Source: Tetmemena sp. SeJ-2015 (taxonomy: Eukaryota; Ciliophora; Spirotrichea; Sporadotrichida; Oxytrichidae). From it: a DNA stretch of 64,000 nucleotides. Every line of letters starts with the position of its first letter. The first letter of the stretch is position 1. The stretch spans positions 1 to 64,000 of the forward strand of contig JAJKFJ010022697.1 of assembly GCA_027382625.1 (NCBI GenBank), read 5' to 3'. Of this stretch, positions 34,902 through 47,000 are shown piece by piece. Position numbers and translations under genes: made by a program. The notes below the pieces were generated by a model. The model ran no database searches. It saw only the letters and a program-made list of their open reading frames with translations, and was not told the DNA's origin.

Positions 34902-37352
34902 TCATTTGTACTCATAGTTTTTTATAAAATCGATGAAACTATTTGCAAAGCGAGACAATTACTGTCTTTCTTGTCTCTCACTTTCTAACTCTTACAATAT
35001 TCTATCTAGTTTAGTGTTCTATAGATCAAGTTAAAGCTGTATATTTAGGTTGTTATAATAAATTGTAGGCTCTTTTGCTTTCAAGTTCTATTGCAAAAGC
35101 TTATTTCCTTTTAAAATTTCAGCTGCAGAATCTTGCAGCTCTTCAAACTTGTTCCTAAGCTCACCTCCTCCTCCACCCACACTGCAATTCTTTAATTCGG
35201 AAGATTCCCTTTACTATTTAAGCTCGGCTTCGTATTTCTAAAGGTCTTTCTGATATAGAGAGTCTTCGTTGTTGTTGTGCTCAGGGGAGGCGATTTCACC
35301 AGGATTGTTACAAATCAGAAGCTAGTTGTTAGAAGCTGAATACTGGTCGCTTAAGATAGCCATTTATTGATTATTCTGAATTGAGGGCTGAAATGAGTGC
35401 ACGCTATCCTTCACTCTCAAATCTTAGAAGGGGGAGTTCTTCCATCTGCTGCCAAACTGCTAAACTCCGAACTCAGACTACTTAGAGAACCTTCGGTACT
35501 ACTTTTGAAGCTAAAATTAACTACGCTTCTGAGGGGAAAAGGGATAAACTCTTTGCTGTGTCAAGTTTGAGCTTTAAGAAGTCTAGATTGGTGGCATAGG
35601 CTAGTGATTTTAATACTCTCTCTCATACTCAGGAGAGGAGAAATTTATCTAAGGACTTGTGCACTTTATTAACTCCTGCTGGATCTCTTCCTCAAGATTT
35701 GGATGGTAACTACTCTGGTAGAAGGAATAGCTCGAGAATTCTTAATGACCTACAGCGAATGGTTCTCTCGCATTTTAGCTTCCTCTTTTCACAGTGTTAA
35801 TTTAGGTGGAAATCTGCTCCTAACCAGCCGCAGATATATTGAGCTGAGATATTGATTAAGAATTCATACGGTCACCGCAATGAATTGGCTGATGTTTTTT
35901 ATCTCTAGAGGCTTATATTTAGCTGAAGGCTTGGAAATGCTGACTATTATCCAATTGCAAATCAGAAATCATTGAACTCAGACCCTTTCTATTTGTTAGT
36001 TGAGTTTCACAAACCTTTTCGTCTTAAGCACTATCTACTTATGGTTTATTTTCAATTTATTAAACTGGGTGCTCTTCATTTAAGTCTTCTGTTTTTATCT
36101 ATAATTAACTTTTAGGCTTTTACCATAGCTGTTTCCAAGGAGAAAAGTAAGGATCGTTTTTAAACTTCAATTTTTGTCCAATTTAAGACTTACTTGAGCT
36201 TGAATCAGAGCTTGAACTTTTTTTACTTTTACTGCCTGATGAGCTTGAGCTCCTTGCAGACGACTATTTTTTACTATTTCCCCAAGCTTACGAGGATTTC
36301 CTAGAAGGATTGCCTTTCTCATTTTAAGGAGCTACTAATTTTTTCTTGCTTTTACTTTTACTTACTTGAACCTCAACAGCTTTATTTTACTCCAGCTACT
36401 ACTAGCCACTCTTTTTTTACTTTTAACTTTATTATAAATCTCTATTCTTTTCTTGATCATCATCCTCTTGATCATCATAACTACTTTTTTAACTCTCTCT
36501 TTGTTTTACAGCTCCCTAGCTTAAACACTATTTCCTATTATCTTGCCTTTCGCTTCTACTTTTGTTTGTTTACTAATTATTTTTAAGGAAGTTGAGTTTG
36601 ACTTAGACAAAGTCCACGTTCTCCTCAGCTGAAGTGCGACTAATTTAATGCTAGCGACTTAAATGAGATTGCACGTTTTTTAGAGATGGGTATAGGTAAT
36701 TCTTGGAGCAGTGAACACACTTGAACTAGCTCTCACCCTCCAATGCTTTGTCCTTAGATTTAGAGCTCTTTCTGTGCAAGTATTGACTCTGCTACCTTAA
36801 AAACTAGACACTGGATGATACCTCTGTTTTCCTTCCTGGCTTAGTTTTAATGAACTTCTACATCTCATCTTTTTCTAACTTGACTGATTAAATTTTTTCA
36901 AGCATCGACTTCATTAAGTCATTTGGGTCGACAATGCAACTCTCTAAACCTTAAGCGCTCCTCTCCCTAGACCATTCTTACTCTTCTTCCTTTCTAGTGT
37001 ATTTTGACTTGCCACCATAACCTTTTTGCTCAGACTCTACCTTCACCTCTTGTTGCTAAACTTTTTCAATTTTGAATTATTACTTGTTGCCCTCTCCTTT
37101 ATACTTCCCCAGCCTCCGCTTTGGAATGATGGAGGGAGCTGCTGTTCGTACCACCTTCTCTTCTTCTTCTCTTTTGGGTACTTTTCCAGTATTCTTCTTC
37201 TTTTCCTACTAAACTGAAGTTGTAGCATTATGCTTCTTCTTGCTCTACCCTCCCTCTTATTTAAGCAATTTTTGGCTGTAATTGCTCAGCTCTAAGGCCT
37301 CCTTGTTTATTCTCAAAAGCAGTTTCCTGTTCAGCTTTTGTTGACTCTTCAT
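34902..37352 (-). CDS. Single C2H2 zinc-finger, Ser/Gln-rich protein
   Basis: A single uninterrupted frame of 816 codons from ATG 37,350-37,352 (MKSQQKLNRKLLLRINKEAL) to TGA 34,902-34,904, with no internal TGA and scores of TAA/TAG Gln codons. The finger, about residues 208-235, is FKCVHCSKNYLYPSLKNVQS with HLSRQH following. A Lys/Ser-rich segment (SSSDSSSSKS and RSSSSSGSKSKK near 36,220) resembles low-complexity nuclear proteins. The C-terminus is a coiled coil (LDRILQELESERQERQQLS). This long clean frame is one of the best demonstrations here that TAA and TAG are sense codons. It is the third of the zinc-finger cluster and lies head to head with the fourth gene, 480 bp away. Confidence 0.8.
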
Positions 37353-37832
37353 TCGTGCAAAAGAAAGTCAGTAGAATTTTTCTCAATAAAGTTATTTAAA
37401 AAGAGAGACTCTGCTTCTTCTTTCAAAGCAGGCCAAATATTTAAGCGTGGCAGCGCTATTACAAAATCTGGTTTAAAACAAAGTTTTATAACAAGAAGAA
37501 GAATAATAATTATTATAATTATGAAACGAGTTTAAAAACTATTTATGCGAGTCTCTTAATTACTTATATTCTTGTAGAAACGATTCATTGTTACAAATAT
37601 TTGAAATTCCTTTTTAAGATAAATTCCCCCAATACATTTCCAATCTTGAATCCCTATGATGTTTGAGAATAATGATAACTTCTGCTGCAGTAGCAGTAAT
37701 TTAAATAGAAGCAATATTAAAATGAGATCTTCGATTAGGAACACAAATAAAGCGCCTTTATTAATATCAGTAATTAAAAATAAACATCAAGTGTGATTTT
37801 CAGAGACAGTGAATCAGAATGAAGAAAAATTA
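37353..37832. promoter_or_regulatory. Divergent upstream region between two zinc-finger genes
   Basis: 480 bp between opposite starts at 37,352 (-) and 37,833 (+). AT-rich with an ATAATAATTATT patch at 37,500. It must include both promoters; no element is recognised. Confidence 0.4.
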
Positions 37833-40800
37833 ATGGCAAACCATAAAAATTAAGCGCCACTTTAAAAAGTAACTTCAAACCAGATAGAAAGTAAAGTAAG
37901 CAATACTAGGATATAGAGTGGAAAAAATTCTAGAAAAAAATAAAGGATAGTAAAGGAAGCGAATCTGCAAAGTGATTCCGATTAATCATTAAGCGATATA
38001 GACTCTATTCAAAGTAGCGAGGAGGTAAAATTTTTAATTAACTTAACAAGTATTGATAGTTGAAAGAAAAAGAAGTGCGAGATATGATCGAGATGGATCT
38101 GCTCATCGAAAGTGAAATCCATTATGACTATCACAGTTTTTAGCCCCATATACGTACTACTCCGAATAAAAGCGCACCTAACATATAGTATTAACATGGT
38201 TTATTATACGATCAAAGTTCCATAAGGGAATAAGATAACAGAACTAGGATATTTGCAACCACAAGAGATTTACAAGCATAGGAATATTAGTAGCAGCAGA
38301 AGATAATCCAAACACCCCTAATGACTCGAAGTTAGTGTCGACAGTACTACTCAAACGATCATCCAAACTTATAATTTTAAAATAGCTATTAAGGGTTGAA
38401 CCCAGAGGAACAGCAGCAGCAGGTATCTTTAGAGGATCTGAGTGAGATGCGTAAGCAAGATAAAATTTTAAAGAAATTATCAAATGGGAAGTACACCTCG
38501 CTAAAGAAAAGCTACAAGTTAGATGATGATGACTATGACTTTAAAATTGATGACGATGAGAGCACTGATGGGAAAATTACGGAATACAAATCACCATCAC
38601 TTCTAATCAAAAAGCAAAAAGAGCTTGAGAGGAGTAATAGAGAGAAAGAAGGTAAAGCGAAGGGGACATTTAGAACTTTAAGAAAACTAGGGGATTAAGA
38701 TATATAGAACCAATTAAAAGAGAAGGAAATTGATGAGATACAAAAGGACTCTGTTCTCGGAAAGAGAGGAGTTGAATCTGCACCATGAATTTCTAAAAGT
38801 GATGAAGATTTAGAAAGGAAGCTCCAGGCTGAACTTTAAAACAATGGGGAGGCAAGGAAATAATCTCTGAAGAGGTTGACTAGTAAGAGCAAACCAAATA
38901 GAAAGTCTACATAATACGAGCTCGACCCTCATTAAGAGCCAATTCCTAAGCAAATGACTCTAGAAGAGGCTTAATTATAAATCAAAGATAGTGATAGTGC
39001 TCACAAAGATCGAAATCCATTATCAAAACTTTTCAAAACAAAAGTAATAAATCTTTAACAGCTTGCTCAATAAGTGCTTCAAAAATGATAATAAGAGGAG
39101 AAGTAGTTGGACTTTCAAGATGATTAAAGAATGCTATCCTCAACTAATTGCTAAACTTAATTGAGAGTGACTACTCCAATGAGCACTGAGATTCCAGAAC
39201 CAATCTCTCCTCCTTAAAATTGATAGTTCCTTAGTATCAGCGATGCTAGAGAGTCAATTGAAATAGAAGATGCTGAGGAAGTTCACTCTCCCACTAACTG
39301 CACGATACAATCATACTAGAAATAGTCGTTTAAAATTGACTACAATTAAAGATATAGATGCATGAGATGTTCATCAAATGCTATGATTTTTGATAGTTTG
39401 AGAAGCCATTATAAAAACCACCATTTTGAAATAACTTAGGAGAGGAAAAAGGAATAAAAGATGAAAGGGTAAACTTACTTGAAATTGGGGATAGATTTTA
39501 AAATAGACGATTAAAAATAGCTCACTATAAAGAATTAAAGTGCTCCCCTCATTATCTCAAGCTCATTCAGAGTCCAAAATAATTCAAAACTTCTCAAGAG
39601 ACAAGATGGGAATGGATTAAATAGTGAGAATGTTATCAACGAGCCTCACCTTTAGCAGTAAAAATAGGTCAATGATCTGAGTTGACGTGATAGCAAGTGT
39701 GGAAGGTAAAGTGGTTTAATTCAGCCTCAGTTAATTATCAAAAGAGAGTCTAGAGCCTAAAGCCCTGAATGCATTCAAGCTAAAATGAACCAAACCTAAG
39801 TGAAATTAAAGACATCACCTGATTAAGATAAAAAGGAGAAACAAGTCTATAACCAAGAACAAAATTAAGATAACAGCGAGCTTATTATTTAATACAATAA
39901 TCAGGATTTACTTGAAGCATAAAACAAGAGAATAAAGAGGCTTTAAGAAAGGAGCTAAAACTTAAATCGAGAGAACTTCAATAAATTAAATAAAGTCGAG
40001 AAAGAAAAAAGCTCTTAGGAAGCATTGTCGTGAGGTCCTAATCATATTCAATATGAAAATCTGGTCTCAGAAGAAGAAGAGGATGGAGGCAAAGATACTA
40101 CAAGAGCGGTCAGAGAATTCAAAGTTAACCATAATGAGGATTTAAATCTTGCTGTGAGAGCTGTAAAGAGGCAAAAATAAGACTCGCATGAGTAAGCAAG
40201 AAAGATCTAAAAGAATTATCAAAATATTGATGAATCTATTCGATAAAATATAACTCAAATGATGAAACACTCTTTTAATGATAAGAATAATAATGGACAT
40301 TCTCCTTTTCAAAGTGAAACCCAGAGGAAGAAGGGGTTCAATAATTTTGCAGATATGAGAGGCATCTATAAATAAGAGATGAATAACTAAACTTATAGAG
40401 GAGGAACCTTAGAGTAGAATACATTCTTTGACTATAATACTACTTATCATCATTAGAGAGATGAGCTAGATGGACTCTTTATGGATTCAAAATTCTAAAA
40501 CACACAACAGATCCTGGATTATACTTCTGTTGCTGATAATCAAGCCTCTCGTGATAAATTGATGGGACAAAGTTTGTTCTAGCCACCATAAGATCCCTCT
40601 ATTAATTAGAGAGAAGTATCTTTAAACCGAACTGATCCTCAGCGATTTAGTTAAGGTGCAAATTTTGGAGCTAACTTAGATACAATTAACTAGCACTCTT
40701 AACTGCGAGACTCTCTTGCTTCTTAGTTTATCTAATAGTTAAATAGTAACTTTCCGCCAACGTAAATGCAAATAATGTAAAGCCCCTAGAATGTGAATCC

Positions 40801-41182
40801 CTTCTGTGCTAACTCTAACATTTAAGCTCACAATATTTAAGAATCCTAGTATCCCATTATCGGCTCTTCAGGGGAAGTAATTTAGCAAAATTTTCAGTAA
40901 ATGAATTCTTTCATCCCTCCTGTAGCTCAAAGTCCTTAATAGAATTGCAATATAAATTAGGGAGATCTCCAAGACCTAAAGCTTTTGATAGAGTAGGTTT
41001 TGAGGGAATAGAACAAATTTCATGACGCATTTAAAAAAGAACTGGCAGAGGTCAAGTAAGCCATTACTCAGCGTGACTTTAGAAACTAAATGCAAGCTTA
41101 GCCATGGCTTCTGAATGGGTAATAAGAGGAGCCACAAAGAGCCGATGTGAATCAGTAATTTCAAAATGACCAATTTAAATGA
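37833..41182 (+). CDS. Large Gln-rich protein with one C2H2 finger; six in-frame TGA codons
   Basis: About 1,107 codons from ATG 37,833 (MANHKNQAPLQKVTSNQIES) to TGA 41,180-41,182, with one clear GT...AG intron of 26 nt at about 38,025-38,050. The C2H2 finger near 39,353-39,430 reads YRCMRCSSNAMIFDSLRSHY then KNHH. In-frame TGAs at 38,054, 38,786, 39,086, 39,221, 39,683 and 40,031 lie in otherwise seamless coding sequence (for example VESAP-W-ISKSDEDLERKL and ISPPQN-W-QFLSISDARES), so they are read as Trp. The final TGA is followed by AT-rich DNA. The rest is acidic and Gln/Ser/Asn-rich, with a final helix (LKLLIEQVLREQNKFHDAFK). Probably nuclear. Its 3' end is duplicated at 43.1-43.6 kb. Confidence 0.8.
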
Positions 41183-41655
41183 ATTTTTCTTTCAACCTTC
41201 ATCAACATTATTTAGATATCTTATTTATTCATCCATCATCAACCTTTATATTAAATCTTGAATGGTTAAACTAATAATAAATAAGAATTATATTATAAAA
41301 TTAATTCTTAGATAAAGTTAATATGATGCGAAAAATAAAATGAAGGCTTTTATATTGTTTGAAATTGATGAAATGAATAAATGATTTTAATCAAGCAGTT
41401 ATATTTGGATCAGGCGTATTTAAATATTTAATTTTTGATTTTCAATTGAGATGAATTTATCAAAAGATTAAATTAAATTTAACTATCTTCTAAATAATCA
41501 AATTCCTAGATTTAATGAGTAAGTTACATTAAAATATAAAATTAAATTGTAGAAAGGAATATTAAATTGAGGTTGCGCTCAAAGCGCTATCTCTGCAATT
41601 ATAAAAGCAGCAAGTGCCTAACGCTAAGATATCGAACACATTTAGGAGTGAGGAG
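41183..41655. other. AT-rich intergenic region
   Basis: Between the zinc-finger gene and the Met/Gly-rich gene, both plus strand. The frame of the next gene is open from about 41,560 without an ATG, so its 5' boundary is somewhat uncertain. Confidence 0.45.
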
Positions 41656-42993
41656 ATGCTGAGTGATTCGGACTGCTCGGAGGACTATGAGAACGACCAA
41701 TACTACCAGGGCTTCACAGGCGATGATGAGAACACACTCCCTTCCTTGAAAGAAGGCATTGAGATTATGCAAGACAACATCTATCAGGCAAGAGTCAAGA
41801 AAGATCAAATCCTCAAGCAAAGAGAACTCAAGTTGAAGGAACCTACACCTGTTTCTGAGGACAAAAAAGTTGAAGATGAGAATAAAGCAGTTGAGAAGGA
41901 GCAATAGAGTGCAGCCTAGCCCCAGTCAGAGTAGAAGTTTGTCTCATTAGACTTTGATTTGGTGGAGGAAGAAACTCAGGATATTTTAAAATTTAAAAGA
42001 GCTGGATTTATTAAGGAGAGGTAGGAAAAGGAGCACCAACCAGAACAGGAGGAAGATCTTGACCCTGAAAGCTTGGACTCCTTAATCCAGCAGGCTGAGG
42101 ATCAAATAAGAGAGCTACAGGAGAAGATAAGACTCAGGAAGCTTGGACTACAGGCTTCGATTAGCTTCGAAGTGAAGCTAGCTGCAGGGGGATCGTTCGC
42201 AAGCTTTGTGAAGGAGTAAGACATCCAGCAAGACCAAATGAAACTTCAGAAGTCAATCGAGGACTCAATAAAGGGCGGTATGGCTAACCAGATGTTCTTC
42301 AACTTTGGCTTGACAACACAGACCTGGAGATTATTCGTCAACAAGCAGATCCTCATGCGCTTTGAGCGCCTTTTCATTGAAAAGCAGATGAACGAAGTCA
42401 GAAACAAGAGGTAGGACTTGGAGAGACAACTTAATCAATTGGATAACGAGTTAGTCAGAGTGAAGTAGTAGAAGGATAATTTCCTCAACTAGATCAAGAG
42501 GGAGCAGCAGCCATAAGAGAGCCAAACTGCAAGCAGCAATAGCTAGGGTCATAGTCAGCCCCACTTATAGACAAATGGAGGAGCTGGTAACTCTGGAATT
42601 GAGAGAGGTGGAGATAGGGGAGGTCATCACTAGCATGGCCATCATAATAAGAGAGGCAGATATGGGGGGAGTGGTCCAGGCTATGGAGGAGGAATGGGTG
42701 GCCATCACCAAAATGGAGGTATGGCAGCAATGGGAGGAGGTACCGGAGCTTTCAACCCTTCAATGATGATGAATCCGATGGGCATGCCTATGATGCCAGG
42801 GATGATGCCTTTCCTTCCTTAACCTTTCGGAGCAGACCCTTCTTAACTTGGATTCATGATGAATCCTCAGATGATGGGAGGAGTCATGCCCATGTTTGAT
42901 CCTCAACAAATGGCAGCTATGATGCAAGCGCAGTAGTAAGCTATGCAGAGTACTTAGATGCAATAGACTCAAAATTTAATGAGGTCGAAATGA
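41656..42993 (+). CDS. Coiled-coil protein with RGG and Met/Gly-rich prion-like C-terminus
   Basis: 445 codons without introns from ATG 41,656 (MLSDSDCSEDYENDQYYQGF) to TGA 42,991-42,993. The N-terminus is acidic. A middle region (LTTQTWRLFVNKQILMRFER, then KRQDLERQLNQLDNELVRVK) is helical and coiled-coil. The C-terminal 150 residues contain RGG/GGH repeats (GIERGGDRGGHHQHGHHNKR) followed by Met/Gly/Pro-rich sequence (MMMNPMGMPMMPGMMPFLP). That composition is typical of RNA-binding proteins that form condensates, but no RRM or other RNA-binding domain is visible. The name stays generic. Confidence 0.75.
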
Positions 42994-43103
42994 AAAGGAG
43001 ATTCCTTAGATATTAACACATAAACTCAATTCATCTTTCATTAATAAAATTATATTTTGTCCATATTATCAATGAATTCTTTTCAGAATTTTCTTTAATT
43101 GAT

Positions 43104-43610
43104 ATAGTTTATCTAATAGTTAAATAGTAACTTTCCACCAACTTTAATGCAAACAATGCAAAGCCCCTAGAATATAAATCCCTTCGGCGCTAACTCTAAT
43201 ATCCAAGCTCACAATATTTAAGGACCCTAGTATCCCATTATAGGCTCTTCAGTGAAGTAATCTTACAAAATTTTCAGTAAATGAATTCTTTCAAGTTTAG
43301 TGGAGGTGAGTTCCCCCCTTAGAATAAAATGACGAATTTGAATCTCTAGATTACTCCTGTAGCTCAAAGTCCTTAATAGAATTGCAACATAAATTAGGGA
43401 GATCTTTTGATAGAATAAGTTTTGATGGAATAAAGATATTTACTGATGCTTTTAAGAAAGAACTAGCAGAGGTCAAGTAAGCCATTACTCAGCGTGGCTT
43501 TAGAAACTAAACGCATCTGCAGCAACAATTTCTCTAGAATGGTTTTAAGAGGAGCCTCCAAGAGGCGATGTTAATCAGTAATTTTAAAATGACCAATTTA
43601 AATGAATTTT
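43104..43610 (+). pseudogene. Duplicated 3' end of the zinc-finger gene at 37,833-41,182
   Basis: TTTATCTAATAGTTAAATAG followed by AACTTTCC repeats the sequence at about 40,727-40,755. Similarity continues to the stop region (GACCAATTTAAATGAATTTT near 41,170 and 43,589). The copy carries a one-base deletion (GTGAAG for GGGGAAG near 43,253) that breaks the frame. It also has about 65 bp of extra sequence near 43,290-43,350, lacks the pairs of bases that keep the last helix in frame, and has no start. It lies just beyond the intervening Met/Gly-rich gene, so it is a local tandem-duplication remnant. Confidence 0.8.
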
Positions 43611-44019
43611 TCTTTCACTATATTTATATTTATTTGTTTGTGATATGTATCTACTCTCCATTTATTAAATATTATTTAATAGTATTAAATCTCAAGGTTT
43701 GCATCTCATTTAAAAAAATTTGTAATATAGAAATGATAAGAATTATAAATCAGATTTTTAAAGTTACCCTTCTTCTAAATATATTTTAGTTGCAATTGAA
43801 AATCTGAAAATTAAATAATCTAATGGCTTAAAATCTAAGAACTTAAAAAAACCAAAAACTTATTGCAGAGCAGCCCAATTCTCGCTAAAATTTGCAGAAA
43901 AGTATTATTGAAAACGTTGGTCATAACAAGATCAATTTAAAATGTTAGCATGAATTTTTGGATTATCTTATTTCCATATTTGCTTAAAATGGATAATGTT
44001 TCATTGATTTAAGATAAAC
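43611..44019. other. AT-rich intergenic region
   Basis: AT-rich with no supported gene. A short frame at 43,568-43,789 is hydrophobic and compositionally typical of random AT-rich DNA. Confidence 0.45.
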
Positions 44020-47000
44020 ATGAATAAAACTGCGATGGATTCATTAAACGAGACGATGACTAGTAATCTAGGTACTAAAGCAAGAGCTGAAGGCGAAGAG
44101 AAGCGCGGTGGTTTTGATTTTAACTCAGCAATAAAGTTCAATATAAACGATGAATATCTGGATGAAGTGCCCTATTACAGTTTCCCAGCTTCTCATTACT
44201 TTTATTTTTAAATATTAATATTTTCTCATGAGAGGGACTCCAATTTTGACCAAAGCAAGTATGGCTCAAACAGCATCAGTAACAGCTAGCATGAGCGGGA
44301 TTACTAAACTGCGCAAGAAGGCAACGAAGCTCCTTCCACCAATTATTATTTGAAATGAGTATATCTACACTTAAAATGGATTTGAATTTTAGAAAGAGGA
44401 TAATTTAATTTTACAATACTAAATTCAGAATTTAGGGTATTTGTAAGGCCAGATAAATACAAATGCAGGTAAAGAACCACTTCTTAAAATATCCTTAACA
44501 GCTCAGAGAGGTAAAGATGAAAACACTAAAACGAAAAATCCTCTTGCCGATCTCTCATTCATGCTTACTTAAAGATAATTAGACACAATCTATGAAACAA
44601 TAGTTGAGCCAGAAAAATTAATATAATCTCGTATTTTGCACACCTAATAGGTCTCTATTATCTTAAATTAGAAAAGGAGAATGTCGATTATAAATAGAGC
44701 AACGAAATTTTCAAGTAAGCACTCTGGCTTCTGCATAAGTTGTTCGTACAGCGTGGACTATCTCTTAGATAGATTTAAATGCGCAATCAGCATGGCCTCC
44801 TTCACAAGTTGACCAGTTTTCTAAAAACTGAAAATCCAGAACTAATCCTCTTATCTTTGAGAACACTTCTGGCTTATCTACAAAAATTCGACGCTCAAGA
44901 CATACCCATCAAAGATTTGAAAGAGCTAGGGGTGATTGACCAAATATTTGAGAGCCTAGACTTTGATAATGAGCTACTTGGAGAACTCACTAGGCTTTCT
45001 CTAAGTATACTCACTCAAATCGGTTACAGTTTCCCTGCAGAGATAACCAAATTCAACATCAAGAGGGTTATAGGACTTTGTGAGAGCACTTGTAATAATC
45101 TTAAGACTCAAGAATGTGCTATAAAACTCCTCTGTAATCTGCTAACGAATGAGGTGAGTTGAGAAATAGTTTTGCAAAATGACGGCCTATTTGGCATTTT
45201 CTATTGCCTAATGAACAGTAATCAAGCTGCTCTCAAATACTCTCTTGCTTCATTTATAATTTATAAGAGTATTTTTAGCTTCAATCTTAAACTTAACCTT
45301 CCTGACTAACTCGTAAAGTCAACAGACGATAAATAAGATAACTCAAAATGGAGGAATAGCTCATCTAGTTGGAGCACTTTAAAAATCCTAAGCTCAACTT
45401 GACTATCAATCAATGATCTATGCTGTGAAATCTCTCTCAAATTTAGCTTAGAATTCGCCTAACATAAATGTGGTGATAGGAGAGTTTGGAGTATTTGATA
45501 GCGTGCTTTAGATTCTCAAAGAGCAAACTAAAGTTCAAATTCAGAATGACTAACACCAATAGCATGTAGAGGCGCTTTTGACTTAAGCTGCTCTCTGCTT
45601 GTTATCTCTGGCTGCTCATAATCTCAATAAGATATAGCTGATAGATAAGACACATTTCCTTTCAGTCTGCCATTAAGTTTTACAAGTACCTTCCACAGAC
45701 CCTCATGTAACAAAGCTCTTGATATCTCTCGTAAGCTAGCTTTGCCAAGAATCCTATCTCTTTTCTAAAAAAGTTCAGCAAGCTTAGGAGGGTTAGCTTG
45801 TTCAAGAGCTCTACAAGCTTTTGATGTGATCTACTGATGAGAGTCTAATTCGCAAGTGCATCCGAGTATATGTACACATGGCCAACTCAGGTGCTTCTCT
45901 CAGTGGTGTGATTACTTCGAACGAACTTCAATAGTTCAAGGAGGAGAAGCGCCATTTACTGAGTCTTAGAAGTGAGAAATTGCTATCAAAACTTGAAAGC
46001 GCTTTCTTAAAACCAGCCAGCTCCAAGCGTTAACTAGTCACCAACGAGGAGTAATTAGACTGGGCAGTTATAAATTAGCTGCGTAAGGCTACGAAGGGTT
46101 GCTTGGGTATCATGAAAGACAAAGTGAAGTAAAAGTTTGAGAAGAAAAAGGAGTTTGACATGAGTTTTGGCTTAGGGAGAGATCCTGACGATGAAGAATA
46201 GGAAGATGAAGGGGGTGAGCTTGATGAGGAAACAAGTTTATAGCTGAACAAAAAGGGAATTGAAATAGGTCGTGCCTTAAAAGGTGTTTAAAAAGGTTAA
46301 AAACGACTGGAGGAGAGTAGTAACAATAAGTTGTATATGTACAAGGAGGCTCTGAATTGAGAGTAAGACATCTTTATTAAGAAAAGAGAAGATTAACTGG
46401 AGAAGATAAGAAGCTAAGAGAGATAGAAGAGAGAGCTTAACTAAACTATATAGACAGTTAAGTCGAATGAAGTGAGAGGAATCAATAATGAGGAGAAAGT
46501 CTTTAAGGCTTTGAGCAAAAGATCTGCTCTCAACAAATCTACTATTGATTCCACTGATCTTCAGGAATTAAACTGTAACTTTAAACATCTTTCTTATGAT
46601 CATAGAAATAAGTTGAGTTCACAGAGACACCAGACGCCAGGGCCCTTACGGCCAATTTCAAAGCTCTCGTCCCAAAGAAATATGGACCAAGGATAAAACC
46701 CATTAAATCAAACGATGGAGAGATTCAACTAATTAGAGCCCCTATAGCACAAGCCTTAGATGAGAAATGAATATACAGCGAATTAGAATCGTCCCCTCAT
46801 AGATCAGGCAAGGGCAACAGTAGAGAGCTTCAACTCTTTCAATATCTAGTCTAACTAACTCAGAGAGAAGCAGCTTTAGCAACTTCCAGGGAGGTAATTG
46901 ATCTAGGGAGGGCCTCTCTCCATTCATTCCTTCAATAACCTTAATCAATAAGACAACCAGAGTCGTCTCAACTCCAGATAGTCTTAGTAAGAGGGAGGAA

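Noticed and set aside
38786..38788. In-frame TGA as selenocysteine
   Set aside because: TGA recurs six times in one Gln-rich protein and in many unrelated genes, at positions suited to Trp. No selenoprotein family is involved.
44340..44360. Euplotes-like +1 frameshift at AAA-TGA
   Set aside because: The shift disappears if translation uses ATG 44,261 or a 31-nt GT...AG intron at 44,260-44,290. TGA is also Trp-capable here.
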